From NCBI GenBank assembly GCA_949300145.1, contig CASGDA010000005.1, positions 184,915-248,914 of the forward strand: a stretch of 64,000 bases of DNA, written 5' to 3'. This DNA comes from an uncultured Treponema sp. Lineage in GTDB: Bacteria; Spirochaetota; Spirochaetia; Treponematales; Treponemataceae. Positions 25,462 through 34,348 of this stretch are shown here, piece by piece; position 1 is the stretch's first letter; each line of letters starts with the position of its first letter. A program made the position numbers and the translations under genes. Below the pieces are notes generated by a model, which worked only from the letters and a program-made list of their open reading frames with translations, searched no databases and had not been told where the DNA came from.

Positions 25462-26709
25462 TCAGTCGGGATAACGTTCCTGGATGGCCCTTATCTGGGG
25501 GAGAATCTCAAAAAAAGCCGTAACGACTTCGGGATCGAATTTTTTTCCGCTCATGGAGCGTATTTCATCCAAAACCTGCTCTTCAGTCCATTTTTCTTTG
25601 TAAACACGCTTGCAGGACAGGGCATCAAAAACATCCGCGACAGCCACTATCCGTCCGGCCAGCGGGATATCCTCCCCTGCAACGGGTTTCAAAGTATTGT
25701 CAGACAGAACGGCGTCAGGCAGCGGCTCGCCTGTCTCCAAATCCACCCGGCCGGGATACCCCGAGCCGTCCCAGTTTTCGTGGTGGAACAAAGCGACATC
25801 CTTCGCCATGGCGTCAATCGGGGAGGTATTTTCGCTGAAAAGGAGCCCCCCTACCCTGGTATGGCTTTGAATAATCTTGAATTCCTCATCGGAAAGCCTG
25901 CCTGGTTTTTTCAGGATTATATCCGAAACCGCAATTTTACCTACATCATGGAGCATGGAGGCGATTTTCAGCAGGTCCCTGTATTTGGATGCTTCCTCCT
26001 GATTGATTCCGTGGTTATAAGCCCAGCGGTCATAAATTTCAACGGCGTAACTGGAAACCCGGTTTACGTGGGCTCCCGTCTCCTTGGGATCCCTGAATTC
26101 CGCCATTTTAATCATCCGGAAAATCATGGACCTTGTCAAAAGGGTCCGTTCAAGGGCAAAGGCGGCGGACGCGGCGAAACGGCTCAGATATATCTCGTCA
26201 TCACCATTGAAGGCCACAACATTGCCGTTTTCATCAAGGGCATTCAGAACCTGAAGCACACCCAGCACACGGCCTGAACCGGATTTCAACGGAATGGAAA
26301 GGTTGGAGCAGGATCTGTATCCGGAAAGCGCGTCGCTTTGCCGTCCGAACTGATAAGGACTTTCAGGCGGAATTTTGTAAACATCAGGAACATTCACGAT
26401 ACAACCGTTGACGGCGGCATAACCTGCAATGGTCTTTTCATTCAGGGGAAAGGAAAAATAGGAAAATATCATCTTTTGCCCTGGAGGTATCTGTTTCTGG
26501 ATTGTATCATTCTGGGCATACTTTATGGCAAGGTTATCGTCCTCCACAACATAAATTGAACCGGCGTCAGCGTTTACAACCGTCCTTGACTCGGAGAGGA
26601 TACTTTCCAGAAGAATATCTATATCCTGAATAGAATTAAGCCTGTTTTCCGCTTCATCTATAAAAGCGAAAACGTCATTGCTGTTTCTTTCAGTTCTTTT
26701 TAAACCCAT
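25462..26709 (-). CDS. GAF and HD-GYP domain protein (putative c-di-GMP phosphodiesterase)
   Basis: The 415-residue product combines an N-terminal GAF sensor (about 25-190, including NADAGSIYVVEDDNLAIKYA and LSIPLKSGSGRVLGVLQVLN) with an HD-GYP domain (about 200-400). Metal and catalytic motifs are intact: HDVGKIA (about 254-260) and HHENWDGSGYP (about 309-319). HD-GYP proteins hydrolyse c-di-GMP to pGpG or GMP, so this is a probable cytoplasmic turnover enzyme controlled by a small ligand or redox signal through GAF. The ATG at 26709 follows GGAG. A promoter lies at 26765-26793. Confidence 0.9.
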   Translation of the reverse strand: MGLKRTERNSNDVFAFIDEAENRLNSIQDIDILLESILSESRTVVNADAGSIYVVEDDNLAIKYAQNDTIQKQIPPGQKMIFSYFSFPLNEKTIAGYAAVNGCIVNVPDVYKIPPESPYQFGRQSDALSGYRSCSNLSIPLKSGSGRVLGVLQVLNALDENGNVVAFNGDDEIYLSRFAASAAFALERTLLTRSMIFRMIKMAEFRDPKETGAHVNRVSSYAVEIYDRWAYNHGINQEEASKYRDLLKIASMLHDVGKIAVSDIILKKPGRLSDEEFKIIQSHTRVGGLLFSENTSPIDAMAKDVALFHHENWDGSGYPGRVDLETGEPLPDAVLSDNTLKPVAGEDIPLAGRIVAVADVFDALSCKRVYKEKWTEEQVLDEIRSMSGKKFDPEVVTAFFEILPQIRAIQERYPD

Positions 26710-26764
26710 AAAATCTCCACACAACACTGAGTTGAGGCACAATATATTCTGATAAACCGGTTAC

Positions 26765-26793
26765 AGAATACTATTTTTTCCTTTTTACGTCCA
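26765..26793 (-). promoter_or_regulatory. Candidate promoter of the HD-GYP gene
   Basis: On the minus strand TGGACG (26793-26788), a 17-nt spacer and TATTCT (26770-26765). The transcribed leader contains the palindrome AACCGGTT close to the expected start site. Confidence 0.55.
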
Positions 26794-26844
26794 CTGCTTG
26801 AAACGCCGTTCAAAATACGGGCGCAACGCGCTGTTATTCAACAA

Positions 26845-27717
26845 TTATTCAGGGGAATAATCCTCCCCGGTCTTTTTTATGACGGAAAAGAATATGGGGC
26901 CGGCGCCGCCGGAAGTGTCGGGCAGAATACTGATCCCTGTTCCGCTGTATTCCGGGAAAATACCATTCAGCATGGGATCCGAAAAAAAATCCTCCCCGGG
27001 AAGAGACACCGAAGCGTTACCGTATTTACGCAAAAGCCTGTCCACCACTCCGCCGTTTTCCAAAGGTGAAAGGGCGCATGTGGAATAAACAAGGGTTCCG
27101 CCGGGACGCAGGAGGAGCCACGCGCCGGAAAGAAGGGACCACTGTTTTACCGCCAGATTCCTCACCCTGGAAGGTGTCCATTGGGCGAGGCTGGATTCAT
27201 CGGCCAGTACATGCCTCTCCGATGAACACGGGGCGTCCAGCAGAATACTGTCAAAGCACAACCTGTAATACCTGCTCCACCGGGCGCCGTCATATCCGGA
27301 AACAGATATATTCCCAAGTTTATCAGGAGGAAGGTATTCATCAAGAACCTTACGCAAACGCGCACGCCTTGCCCTGGAAAATTCATTCGCGGTGAGTTTT
27401 GAGCCGGCATCCATTCCTGAAGCGAGGACAAGGGTTTTTCCACCCGGAGCGGCGCACATATCCAGAATATCGGTTTTCCCGGAAACCGGCAGGGCCTTCG
27501 CAACGGCGATGCTTGCGGCACTGAGGTGATAGGGTTTCAAAAGCCCGGCGGAAAAAGACGGCTTGGATTCCTCCCCGGTAAGGGCTTTCAAAAGCTCCGG
27601 CCAGCGACTTGAAAACAGTTCCGCATAAAAATCAAAAAAGCATTCCCTGCCGGACGATTTTCCACGTTTTTTTTTCTTCCCCGGCGGGCCGCCGTTAAAA
27701 TCATTATTCCTTCCCAT
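26845..27717 (-). CDS. RsmB/NOP-family RNA m5C methyltransferase
   Basis: This 290-residue SAM-dependent enzyme probably makes 5-methylcytosine in rRNA or tRNA. After a basic N terminus (GKKKKRGKSSGRE), the catalytic domain shows motif I DMCAAPGGKTLVLA, motif IV LLDAPCSSERH with the release Cys, and motif VI VYSTCALSPLENGG with the nucleophilic Cys. It lacks the NusB-like domain of RsmB and the PUA domain of RsmF-like proteins, so the substrate is unclear. The first 14 nt overlap the end of the GH3 gene upstream. Confidence 0.88.
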   Translation of the reverse strand: MGRNNDFNGGPPGKKKKRGKSSGRECFFDFYAELFSSRWPELLKALTGEESKPSFSAGLLKPYHLSAASIAVAKALPVSGKTDILDMCAAPGGKTLVLASGMDAGSKLTANEFSRARRARLRKVLDEYLPPDKLGNISVSGYDGARWSRYYRLCFDSILLDAPCSSERHVLADESSLAQWTPSRVRNLAVKQWSLLSGAWLLLRPGGTLVYSTCALSPLENGGVVDRLLRKYGNASVSLPGEDFFSDPMLNGIFPEYSGTGISILPDTSGGAGPIFFSVIKKTGEDYSPE

Positions 27718-28861
27718 AAATCCCCGGATAATCCATTATACCGGCTTTCATTTTCAAATAAATGACCCTGGCCGCAGCTTCCTCAAGCCTGTGTGCGAAT
27801 TCGGCGTTTTTCCCTGCTTCAGCGGCTATGGCGCCGGCAATCTTTTTTATTTCGGTGGAGGAGGTCATAACCATATCACATCCCGCCGCCAGAGCCGCGA
27901 CGGCAGCGGCATCTTCCTCCCATCCTGCTTTTGAAAGGGCGTCCATCGAAATGTCATCCGTCAGAACCAAACCTGTAAAACCAAGGGAAGAACGCAAAAT
28001 CCCGGTCACCCCTTTTTTTGAAAGGCAAAACGGCAGGCTGTCAACAGCGGAAAACACCGCGTGGGACACAAGAACCGCCGCTGGGTTTTCTTCCAGGACT
28101 ATTCTGAAAGGATTGAAATACTTATCCTCGCATTCCCGGAAAGATGCATTAACCACGGGCAGGGATGAATGCGGGTCCTCACCTGTGTTTCCCGGGAAAT
28201 GCTTGACGGCACACATAACTCCGGCGGACTGGAACCCCCGGACAGCCGCCGCGGCGTAGGAGGCGGCTGTCTGCGGATCCGTGGAAAAAATTCTGCTTCC
28301 GAGAAATGACGAGGAATCCGCATCGGATTCAAACACGGGAGCCAGATTGAACTTTATCCCCAAATCCGCAAGTTCTTTGCCTGCGGAAGAATAAAGCTTC
28401 TCCGCCTCAGCGGTAGTCATGGAAGAAGCCACTTTCCGTGCGGAAGGAAGAAAGGCTGTCACTCCCCTTGTCCTGAAAACATCCCCTCCTTCGTGGTCGA
28501 TGGCGAAAATCACCGGTGCGGAAGAACCTATTTGGATGAAAGCTTTGGAGCAATCCTCCAAAAAAGAGCGGACCTGAGGCGGAGATCCGCCTATGTTGTA
28601 ACCGAAAAGAAGAACCGCCCCCGGGACAGTTCCTTTGAAGTGTCTGTAAAGATACGGGGAAAAACTCCTGTTCCCGTCTATTCCTGTCATCAAAACCTGG
28701 TTCGCCTGCTGTCTGGTTGACATGAAAGAAGCGGCCCTTTCAGCATGAATCCAGCGGATATCTCTGAAAGGCGTGGAAGCACCGGCTTCCGCTCCAAGGA
28801 AACAAAGAAAAAACAGACAGAGCGATGCGAATAAAAAGCAGTTTTCAAAAAACTTTTTCAT
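27704..28861 (-). CDS. Glycoside hydrolase family 3, NagZ-like, secreted
   Basis: A 385-residue GH3 enzyme related to beta-N-acetylhexosaminidases. It begins with a signal peptide or N-terminal anchor (FLFASLCLFFLCFLGAEAGA). GH3/NagZ landmarks are IFAIDHEGGDVFR, the KHFPGNTGEDPHSSLP signature with the catalytic His-Asp pair, and the nucleophile region LVLTDDISMDAL. NagZ enzymes release GlcNAc from muropeptides; here export suggests action in the periplasm rather than in the cytosol as in E. coli. The ATG has no SD. It overlaps the RNA methyltransferase gene by 14 nt. Confidence 0.88.
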   Translation of the reverse strand: MKKFFENCFLFASLCLFFLCFLGAEAGASTPFRDIRWIHAERAASFMSTRQQANQVLMTGIDGNRSFSPYLYRHFKGTVPGAVLLFGYNIGGSPPQVRSFLEDCSKAFIQIGSSAPVIFAIDHEGGDVFRTRGVTAFLPSARKVASSMTTAEAEKLYSSAGKELADLGIKFNLAPVFESDADSSSFLGSRIFSTDPQTAASYAAAAVRGFQSAGVMCAVKHFPGNTGEDPHSSLPVVNASFRECEDKYFNPFRIVLEENPAAVLVSHAVFSAVDSLPFCLSKKGVTGILRSSLGFTGLVLTDDISMDALSKAGWEEDAAAVAALAAGCDMVMTSSTEIKKIAGAIAAEAGKNAEFAHRLEEAAARVIYLKMKAGIMDYPGIYGKE

Positions 28862-29008
28862 AACAAACTGTAAAGGATTTCACGAAAAAATAAAGGGAAG
28901 AAAAGGAATCCCGGGCAGGAGGAATTCGGGTTCCATCCCCGGCTCCGCGGCACAGCCGCTCCGCTTCAAATCCCGTCGGCTTTACCGCCGTAAAGCCTTA
29001 GAGGAACC
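28862..29008. other. GC-rich hairpin-prone intergenic region without a recognised gene
   Basis: The 147 nt between the GH3 gene and tRNA-Pro hold several short inverted repeats: GGCTTTAC/GTAAAGCC (28978-28997), GCGG/CCGC (28947-28959) and GGAA/TTCC (28921-28934). No open reading frame or known RNA signature was found. On the minus strand it is the 3' extension of tRNA-Pro and ends in a T-rich tract near 28880-28895. Confidence 0.35.
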
Positions 29009-29080
29009 TCGGGCAGGCGGGATTTGAACCCGCGGCCTCTTGGTCCCGAACCAAGCGCGCTACCCCTGCGCTACTGCCCG
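29009..29080 (-). tRNA. tRNA-Pro (anticodon CGG)
   Basis: On the minus strand the acceptor CGGGCAG pairs with CTGCCCG and the discriminator is A. The anticodon stem CTTGG/CCAAG holds loop TTCGGGA, anticodon CGG. The T-loop is GGTTCAAATCC. CCA is not encoded. It lies only 5 nt after the T-run of a terminator-like hairpin. Confidence 0.94.
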
Positions 29081-29084
29081 AAAT

Positions 29085-29115
29085 AAAAAAAAGGAGCTTG
29101 TATACTACAAGCTCC
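29085..29115 (-). terminator. Terminator-like hairpin between tRNA-Asp and tRNA-Pro
   Basis: On the minus strand a perfect 10-bp stem GGAGCTTGTA / TACAAGCTCC with a 3-nt loop is followed by eight T residues. It is located between two co-directional tRNA genes, right before tRNA-Pro. Confidence 0.8.
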
Positions 29116-29118
29116 ATA

Positions 29119-29192
29119 CGGGAGCGACGGGGCTTGAACCCGCGATCTCCGGCTTGACAGGCCGGCGCGATAACCAGCTTCGCTACGCCCCC
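29119..29192 (-). tRNA. tRNA-Asp (anticodon GTC)
   Basis: On the minus strand the acceptor GGGGGCG pairs with CGCTCCC (one G-T pair), discriminator G. The anticodon stem CCGGC/GCCGG holds loop CTGTCAA, anticodon GTC. T-arm and D-arm are regular. CCA is not encoded. Confidence 0.94.
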
Positions 29193-29203
29193 AGCGATTA
29201 GAG

Positions 29204-29232
29204 AGTCTATAAGATAAATAAAAAAATGTCAA
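29204..29232 (-). promoter_or_regulatory. Promoter of tRNA-Asp
   Basis: On the minus strand a consensus TTGACA (29232-29227) is followed at 17 nt by TAGACT, or at 15 nt by TATAGA (29211-29206). The promoter is divergent from that of the SurA/PpiD-like gene. Confidence 0.75.
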
Positions 29233-29265
29233 CACCACAACGCAATAACGCCGGCAAAAAGCTCG

Positions 29266-29294
29266 TTGACACTAATTTTTCAGCATGTTATTCT
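29266..29294 (+). promoter_or_regulatory. Sigma-70 promoter of the SurA/PpiD-like gene
   Basis: TTGACA (29266-29271), a 17-nt spacer and TATTCT (29289-29294) lie 42 nt upstream of the ATG. Confidence 0.82.
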
Positions 29295-29336
29295 AAAAAT
29301 AAGCAAATTATACATAAATCGTAAAGAAGGAAATTT

Positions 29337-30809
29337 ATGGCAAGTGTCAAAAAAAGCCTCATTTTTATCGGTACAGTTTTCATTCTTGTGCTGTCGATTG
29401 TCTCTTTTGTCTTTATTCCGACCTTCGGCGGGGCTTCGTCAGGGCCGATTGTTTTCGGAGAATGGAACGGAAAGCCGGTTGAATATATCCAGGATTCTTT
29501 TTTCGCCAGACAAATTGACAGCCTTTCATCCGCATACACTGAAAGAGGCGTGCAGGTAGACACCAACAACCTGTATTTCATAATGAGACAGGCTTATAAC
29601 TCAGCCATCATAAGGCTTGCAATCCTCGATGAAATGGAAAAATCCGGTTACATCCCCTCTGAAAAGGAAATAAACAGAAAACTCATCCAGTATTATTACA
29701 GTGACGAAAACGGGAATTACTCGCCTTCCCTCTACAACGGGACATCAGAAACCGAGAAAATATCCAGAAGAGCAATGATTTCAGAGGAAATTATTGTGGA
29801 GAAATATCTGACCGATTACATAAAGAATGCGGAAGGTCTTTTCGGGATGGAAATTTCCACGGGGGAAACGGACCTCATCAAGGACATGCTCAGTCCGGAG
29901 CGCAGCTTCTATTATACATCATTCGGAATCTCTGATTATCCCGATGAGGAAGTTGAAAAATTCGGCCGGGAAAATGAGGATTTGTTCGCCGAGATGAACC
30001 TTTCAATGATTACGCTGGACAGCGAATCGGAAGCGGCCAGAATACACGGCATGATTACTTCAGGAGAAACGACATTCGGGGAGGCTGTATCAACCTACTC
30101 GACAAAGAAAAGGACAGACAGCGACGGTAAAATCATAAACAACATGAGGAAAGACATAAACATTCTTTTCCCTGACGCGGCTGATTTGGAAACGGTGATT
30201 TCACTGGAAGAAGGCGAAATAAGCGAGCCTCTCCGTTCCGGCATCTCCTACGTCATTGTACGATGCGACGGCGCTCAGGAAGCGGCTGATTTTTCGGCAC
30301 AGGAAACAATAGGCGTTGTGCGTGATTACATGGAAAGAAACGAGCGCGGAACCATAGAGGATTACCTCATGACCATGGCCCGTGATTTTTCGGTAAAGGC
30401 CGCCGATGAAGGGTTTGACGAAACCATTGCCGCCATGTCACTGGTAAAGAATGAAACCTCACCCATGTGCATAAATTACGGTAACCAGCAGGTTCTTAAT
30501 ACATCCGCCGCGGTTTCCCAGGATCCGGTAATAGCCTCAGCGGTAAGGAACGAACAGTTCTTTAAAACCGCATTCCGTCTGGAAAGCGGGGAAGTTTCCG
30601 AGCCGGTGATGCTGGACGGACAGGCTGTTGTCTTAACCCTGAAAGAAGAATCCGCAGCTGATTCCGAGATGGTGGAAATATACCGGCAGGCTTTCGGGCC
30701 CTTCACTTCGGAATGGACTCTCAATGCTTTGGCGGACAATTATCTTTCAAGTGCCAAACATAAAGACAATTTCGACGCCACTTTCCTGCGGTATTTTATC
30801 TCCAGATAA
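29337..30809 (+). CDS. SurA/PpiD-like membrane-anchored periplasmic chaperone
   Basis: The 490-residue product has one N-terminal membrane anchor (SLIFIGTVFILVLSIVSFVF, residues 6-25) and then a SurA_N-type helical domain (FFARQIDSLSSAYTERGVQV, AILDEMEKSGYIPSEKEINR). The middle region around DLFAEMNLSMITLDSESEAA and GEISEPLRSGISYVIVR, and a second EVSEPVMLDGQAVVLTL, resemble parvulin-type PPIase ends, though catalytic residues are not obvious. It probably assists folding of exported proteins near the translocon, like PpiD. SD is AAGGA. The next gene starts 13 nt downstream. Confidence 0.8.
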   Translation: MASVKKSLIFIGTVFILVLSIVSFVFIPTFGGASSGPIVFGEWNGKPVEYIQDSFFARQIDSLSSAYTERGVQVDTNNLYFIMRQAYNSAIIRLAILDEMEKSGYIPSEKEINRKLIQYYYSDENGNYSPSLYNGTSETEKISRRAMISEEIIVEKYLTDYIKNAEGLFGMEISTGETDLIKDMLSPERSFYYTSFGISDYPDEEVEKFGRENEDLFAEMNLSMITLDSESEAARIHGMITSGETTFGEAVSTYSTKKRTDSDGKIINNMRKDINILFPDAADLETVISLEEGEISEPLRSGISYVIVRCDGAQEAADFSAQETIGVVRDYMERNERGTIEDYLMTMARDFSVKAADEGFDETIAAMSLVKNETSPMCINYGNQQVLNTSAAVSQDPVIASAVRNEQFFKTAFRLESGEVSEPVMLDGQAVVLTLKEESAADSEMVEIYRQAFGPFTSEWTLNALADNYLSSAKHKDNFDATFLRYFISR

Positions 30810-30822
30810 GCATTGTTAAAAA

Positions 30823-32475
30823 ATGGAGGAAAAATTCTCCGCCGCTGACAGTGAACCGATTCCAGTAGAAACGGGAAACGGCCTTACGGTTTCTTACCGG
30901 GGACGTTTCCTGTATTCACGCAGATATCCAGGCAAAAATCCGGAAGCAGCCGCTGAAAGACTTGAAATCCTCCCCGGAACACTGATTCTTCTTGTTTCCC
31001 CTGTAATGGATTACGGAATCCGGCATTTAACAGCCAGACTGCCGGAAAATTCTTTTGTGCTTGCAGTTGAACACGACAGGAATTTATTCAATTTCTTCAT
31101 AAAAAACCACACGGAAAACCATCCCCTGTTCAAGCCGGTATATGCCGCCTCCCCTCACGAAGTCATCAGATTTATAGACGAACACATCATGGGGAAGGTA
31201 TGTTCATTCAGAAGATGCATGAGGGTCGATTTTTCAGCCGGCGGAATCCTGCACCCGGAATTTTACAAACAAACGGAAATCCTGATTTCGGAATATATCT
31301 CGACTTTCTGGAAAAACAGAATCACATTGATAAAACTGGGAAGAAACTACGCCAGAAATATTTTCAGAAACTGTGCGGACCTTTGCAAAAGATCATGCTC
31401 CTTCAACGGAAAAAATATACGGAAAGCCGTCATTGTAGCTGGAGCGGGCCCGTCACTTGACTCTTTCTTACCATTCATAAAAAAAAACAGACTCTCCGTC
31501 TTCCTCATCGCCGTTGACGCCGCGCTGCCCTCACTCCAGGCGGCATCAATAATCCCGGACGCCGCCGTCACAGTCGAATCCCAGATTTGGATTAACGGGG
31601 CTTTTTGCGGAGCCGGTAAAAACATACCGGTGTTCGCGGATTTGTCCTCCCGGCCGGGGGAACGGGGAGGAGCAAACCATGTATGCTTTTTTTTCACCCC
31701 CTATACAAACGCATCTTTTTTAAAACGGCTCCGCGGCTTGAAGGCTGTGGATTTTGAAGTCCCCCCTCTCGGTTCCGTAGGACTTTCCGCTTTATTCATC
31801 GCAGGAAAAATCAAAGCCATGGGCAGGGAAAATCTTCCTGTTTTTTTTACGGGCCTTGATTTTTCCTGGGGAAAGGGGTTTTCCCATTCAAAAGGAAGTT
31901 TTCAAATAAGGGATTTGTTTTCCCGGACAAACAGGTTATCCACACATGAACAGAAAAGAGGGGAAACCTTCTGCTCCGCAGCTGCATGGAAAAACCGGGA
32001 ATTTTACACAACCCCCTCAATGGCAGGATACGCTGAACAATGTGCGGCCCGTTTTTCAAATGCGGGATTTTTCCGTCTGGGGAACACCGGCCTTCCCGCG
32101 GACTTTCCGTCAATAGGAGAGGAAGACGCCGAAAAAATAATCAAAGCCTTTTCCGGCGGCGGCGGGAACAGACAGGCGCCTGCTGAATCACTTTTTTCAG
32201 AAGCGGCGGACAAAAGAGAAATCATGTCTTTCCTGACAGGTGAAAAAACACGGCTGGAGGAAATCAGGGGAATACTGACAGGGGAAACAAAGGATGAAAA
32301 AGAAAAGGAAAGGCTTCTGCCTCTTATACAGGAAGCCGACTACCTGTACATTCATTTCCCGGACTTCAGCGGAAAAGTTTCGCTGCGGCCGGATTTTTTA
32401 AACAGGGTGCGTATAGAGCTGGAGTTTTTCCTGAAAACAATAAATATCGCCGTCAGAAACTGCGGAACGGAATAA
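30823..32475 (+). CDS. Motility-associated (Maf/DUF115) glycosyltransferase-like protein
   Basis: The 550-residue product contains the MptE-like/DUF115 core: AVIVAGAGPSLDSFLPFIKK (about residue 203) followed by LIAVDAALPSLQAASIIPDA and FFTGLDFSWG. Members called Maf add nonulosonic sugars to flagellins, and spirochaetes usually have several. It has no signal peptide or membrane segment and so would act on cytosolic flagellin before export. An N-terminal region (about 1-170) and a C-terminal helical tail flank the core. No SD precedes the ATG, so coupling with the upstream chaperone gene is likely. The sugar and target are inference. Confidence 0.82.
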   Translation: MEEKFSAADSEPIPVETGNGLTVSYRGRFLYSRRYPGKNPEAAAERLEILPGTLILLVSPVMDYGIRHLTARLPENSFVLAVEHDRNLFNFFIKNHTENHPLFKPVYAASPHEVIRFIDEHIMGKVCSFRRCMRVDFSAGGILHPEFYKQTEILISEYISTFWKNRITLIKLGRNYARNIFRNCADLCKRSCSFNGKNIRKAVIVAGAGPSLDSFLPFIKKNRLSVFLIAVDAALPSLQAASIIPDAAVTVESQIWINGAFCGAGKNIPVFADLSSRPGERGGANHVCFFFTPYTNASFLKRLRGLKAVDFEVPPLGSVGLSALFIAGKIKAMGRENLPVFFTGLDFSWGKGFSHSKGSFQIRDLFSRTNRLSTHEQKRGETFCSAAAWKNREFYTTPSMAGYAEQCAARFSNAGFFRLGNTGLPADFPSIGEEDAEKIIKAFSGGGGNRQAPAESLFSEAADKREIMSFLTGEKTRLEEIRGILTGETKDEKEKERLLPLIQEADYLYIHFPDFSGKVSLRPDFLNRVRIELEFFLKTINIAVRNCGTE

Positions 32476-32507
32476 AAGCGAAAAACAGCTTCATTCGTTT
32501 TATTCTT

Positions 32508-34313
32508 TTATTCTTCTTTGGAGCGCAGGACCGCAAGAAAGGCTGACTGCGGAAGTTCCACGTCTCCAATCATTTTCATGCGTTTTTTCCCTTCTTTCTG
32601 CTTTTCCAAAAGCTTACGCTTACGGGTTATATCTCCCCCGTAACACTTCGCAAGAACATCCTTCCTCACCGGATTAACCGTTTCACGGGCTATAATCTGG
32701 CTTCCAATAGCACCCTGAATCGCGATTTTAAACTGCTGGCGGCTTATTTCCTCTTTCAACTGTTCACACACGTGCCGGGCTTTAGGATAGGCGTTCCCCT
32801 TGAAAGCCAGCTGGGAAAGAGCGTCCACAGGCTTTGAATTTATGAGTATATCTATTTTCACAAGCTCTGTGGGTTTAAAACCGATGATATCATAATCAAA
32901 GGAAGCATAACCACGGCTGATGCTTTTCAGTTTGTCATAAAAATCAAAAAGAACTTCCGCCAAAGGCATTTCATAAGTGACTTCCACCCGTTTTTCATCC
33001 AGATACTGGAGGTTTGTCTGCACTCCCCTTTTTTCTATGCACAGAGACATCACATTTCCCAGAAACTGTGAAGGGGTTATGATGGAAGCCTTGATATACG
33101 GCTCCTCCGCAGACTCAATATTCCCCTCGTCAGGATAATCGGCAGGATTGTCGCAGAAAACATCACCGCCGTGGCGGAGATGAATTTTATACCGCACGGA
33201 AGGGGATGTGAAAATAACAGACTGATTGAATTCACGCTCAAGCCGTTCCTGCACAACCTCAAGATGAAGAAGACCGAGGAATCCGCAGCGGAATCCGTGT
33301 CCCAAGGCTACGGAAGAATCCTTCTCCCAGGACAGGCTGGCGTCGTTAAGCTTCAGCTTTTCTATTGATTCTTTCAGCTCCTCATAATCATTGGTGTCAA
33401 CCGGATAAATTGACGAAAAAACAACGGGCTTGATTTGTTTAAATCCGGGAAGAGGAGAATCACAGGGGGAGACGGCGGATGTAATCGTATCGCCTACCGC
33501 GACATCGCTTATATTTTTTATGCCGGCTATTATATAGCCCACATCCCCGGAAAAAAGACCGGCGGACGGAACCAGTTTAAGGATAAAGATGCCCGTCTCT
33601 TCAACTTTATAATCCGCTTCGGAATTCATGAACCTTACAGTGTCCCCCGGTTTTATCACTCCGGAAAAAACACGGACATGAACAACAACACCCCTGTACG
33701 GGTCATAATGGGAATCAAAAATCAAAGCCTGAAGTTTATCATCATTTGAACCGGAAGGAGGCGGAAAGAATTTCACAATGGCTTCAAAAAGCTCGTCGAT
33801 GCCTTTCCCGGTTTTTGCGGAAATACAAACCGCTGTATCAGGATCCAGCCCGAGATCCTTTTCAATCTGTTTGAGCGTTCCGGGAACATCTGCGGCGGGA
33901 AGATCTATTTTATTCAGCACCGGAAGTATTTCCAGATTGTGCTCAAGGGCCAGATACATATTCGAAAGGGTCTGGGATTCAACCCCCTGGGAAGCGTCGA
34001 TAATCAAAACCGCACCCTCACAGGAAGCGATGGCGCGGGAAACCTCATATGTAAAATCCACATGACCAGGCGTATCAACAAAATTAAGCAGATACTTGTT
34101 TCCGTCCGCAGCCGTATAAGGAATAGACACCGCCTGGCTTTTTATCGTGATTCCCCGTTCCCTTTCTATATCCATATTATCAGTCATCTGGGCATGGATA
34201 TTCCGGGAATCTATCACCTCGGCTTTTTCAATAAGCCTGTCGGCCAGCGTTGATTTGCCGTGGTCAATATGTGCTACAATACAAAAATTGCGGATGTATT
34301 TGGATTCAGTCAT
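32508..34313 (-). CDS. lepA: Elongation factor 4 (LepA)
   Basis: LepA is a translational GTPase that aids 30S biogenesis and initiation and can back-translocate ribosomes. The 601-residue product shows G1 AHIDHGKSTLADRL, G2 region RERGITIKSQ, G3 DTPGHVDF, G4 NKIDLP, and the LepA-specific C-terminal domain ending KCYGGDITRKRKLLEKQKEG. The ATG at 34313 has no SD. Promoter elements TGGACA-17-TATAGT end 6 nt before it, inside the end of the htrA-like gene, so its mRNA may be leaderless. It converges with the Maf gene. Confidence 0.97.
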   Translation of the reverse strand: MTESKYIRNFCIVAHIDHGKSTLADRLIEKAEVIDSRNIHAQMTDNMDIERERGITIKSQAVSIPYTAADGNKYLLNFVDTPGHVDFTYEVSRAIASCEGAVLIIDASQGVESQTLSNMYLALEHNLEILPVLNKIDLPAADVPGTLKQIEKDLGLDPDTAVCISAKTGKGIDELFEAIVKFFPPPSGSNDDKLQALIFDSHYDPYRGVVVHVRVFSGVIKPGDTVRFMNSEADYKVEETGIFILKLVPSAGLFSGDVGYIIAGIKNISDVAVGDTITSAVSPCDSPLPGFKQIKPVVFSSIYPVDTNDYEELKESIEKLKLNDASLSWEKDSSVALGHGFRCGFLGLLHLEVVQERLEREFNQSVIFTSPSVRYKIHLRHGGDVFCDNPADYPDEGNIESAEEPYIKASIITPSQFLGNVMSLCIEKRGVQTNLQYLDEKRVEVTYEMPLAEVLFDFYDKLKSISRGYASFDYDIIGFKPTELVKIDILINSKPVDALSQLAFKGNAYPKARHVCEQLKEEISRQQFKIAIQGAIGSQIIARETVNPVRKDVLAKCYGGDITRKRKLLEKQKEGKKRMKMIGDVELPQSAFLAVLRSKEE

Positions 34314-34319
34314 GGACAA

Positions 34320-34348
34320 ACTATATTAGAAATATGAAGGGCTGTCCA
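34320..34348 (-). promoter_or_regulatory. lepA: Promoter giving a predicted leaderless lepA mRNA
   Basis: On the minus strand TGGACA (34348-34343), a 17-nt spacer and TATAGT (34325-34320) are followed by TTGTCC and the ATG at 34313. The -35 box lies inside the last codons of the upstream protease gene. No SD is present. Confidence 0.6.
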
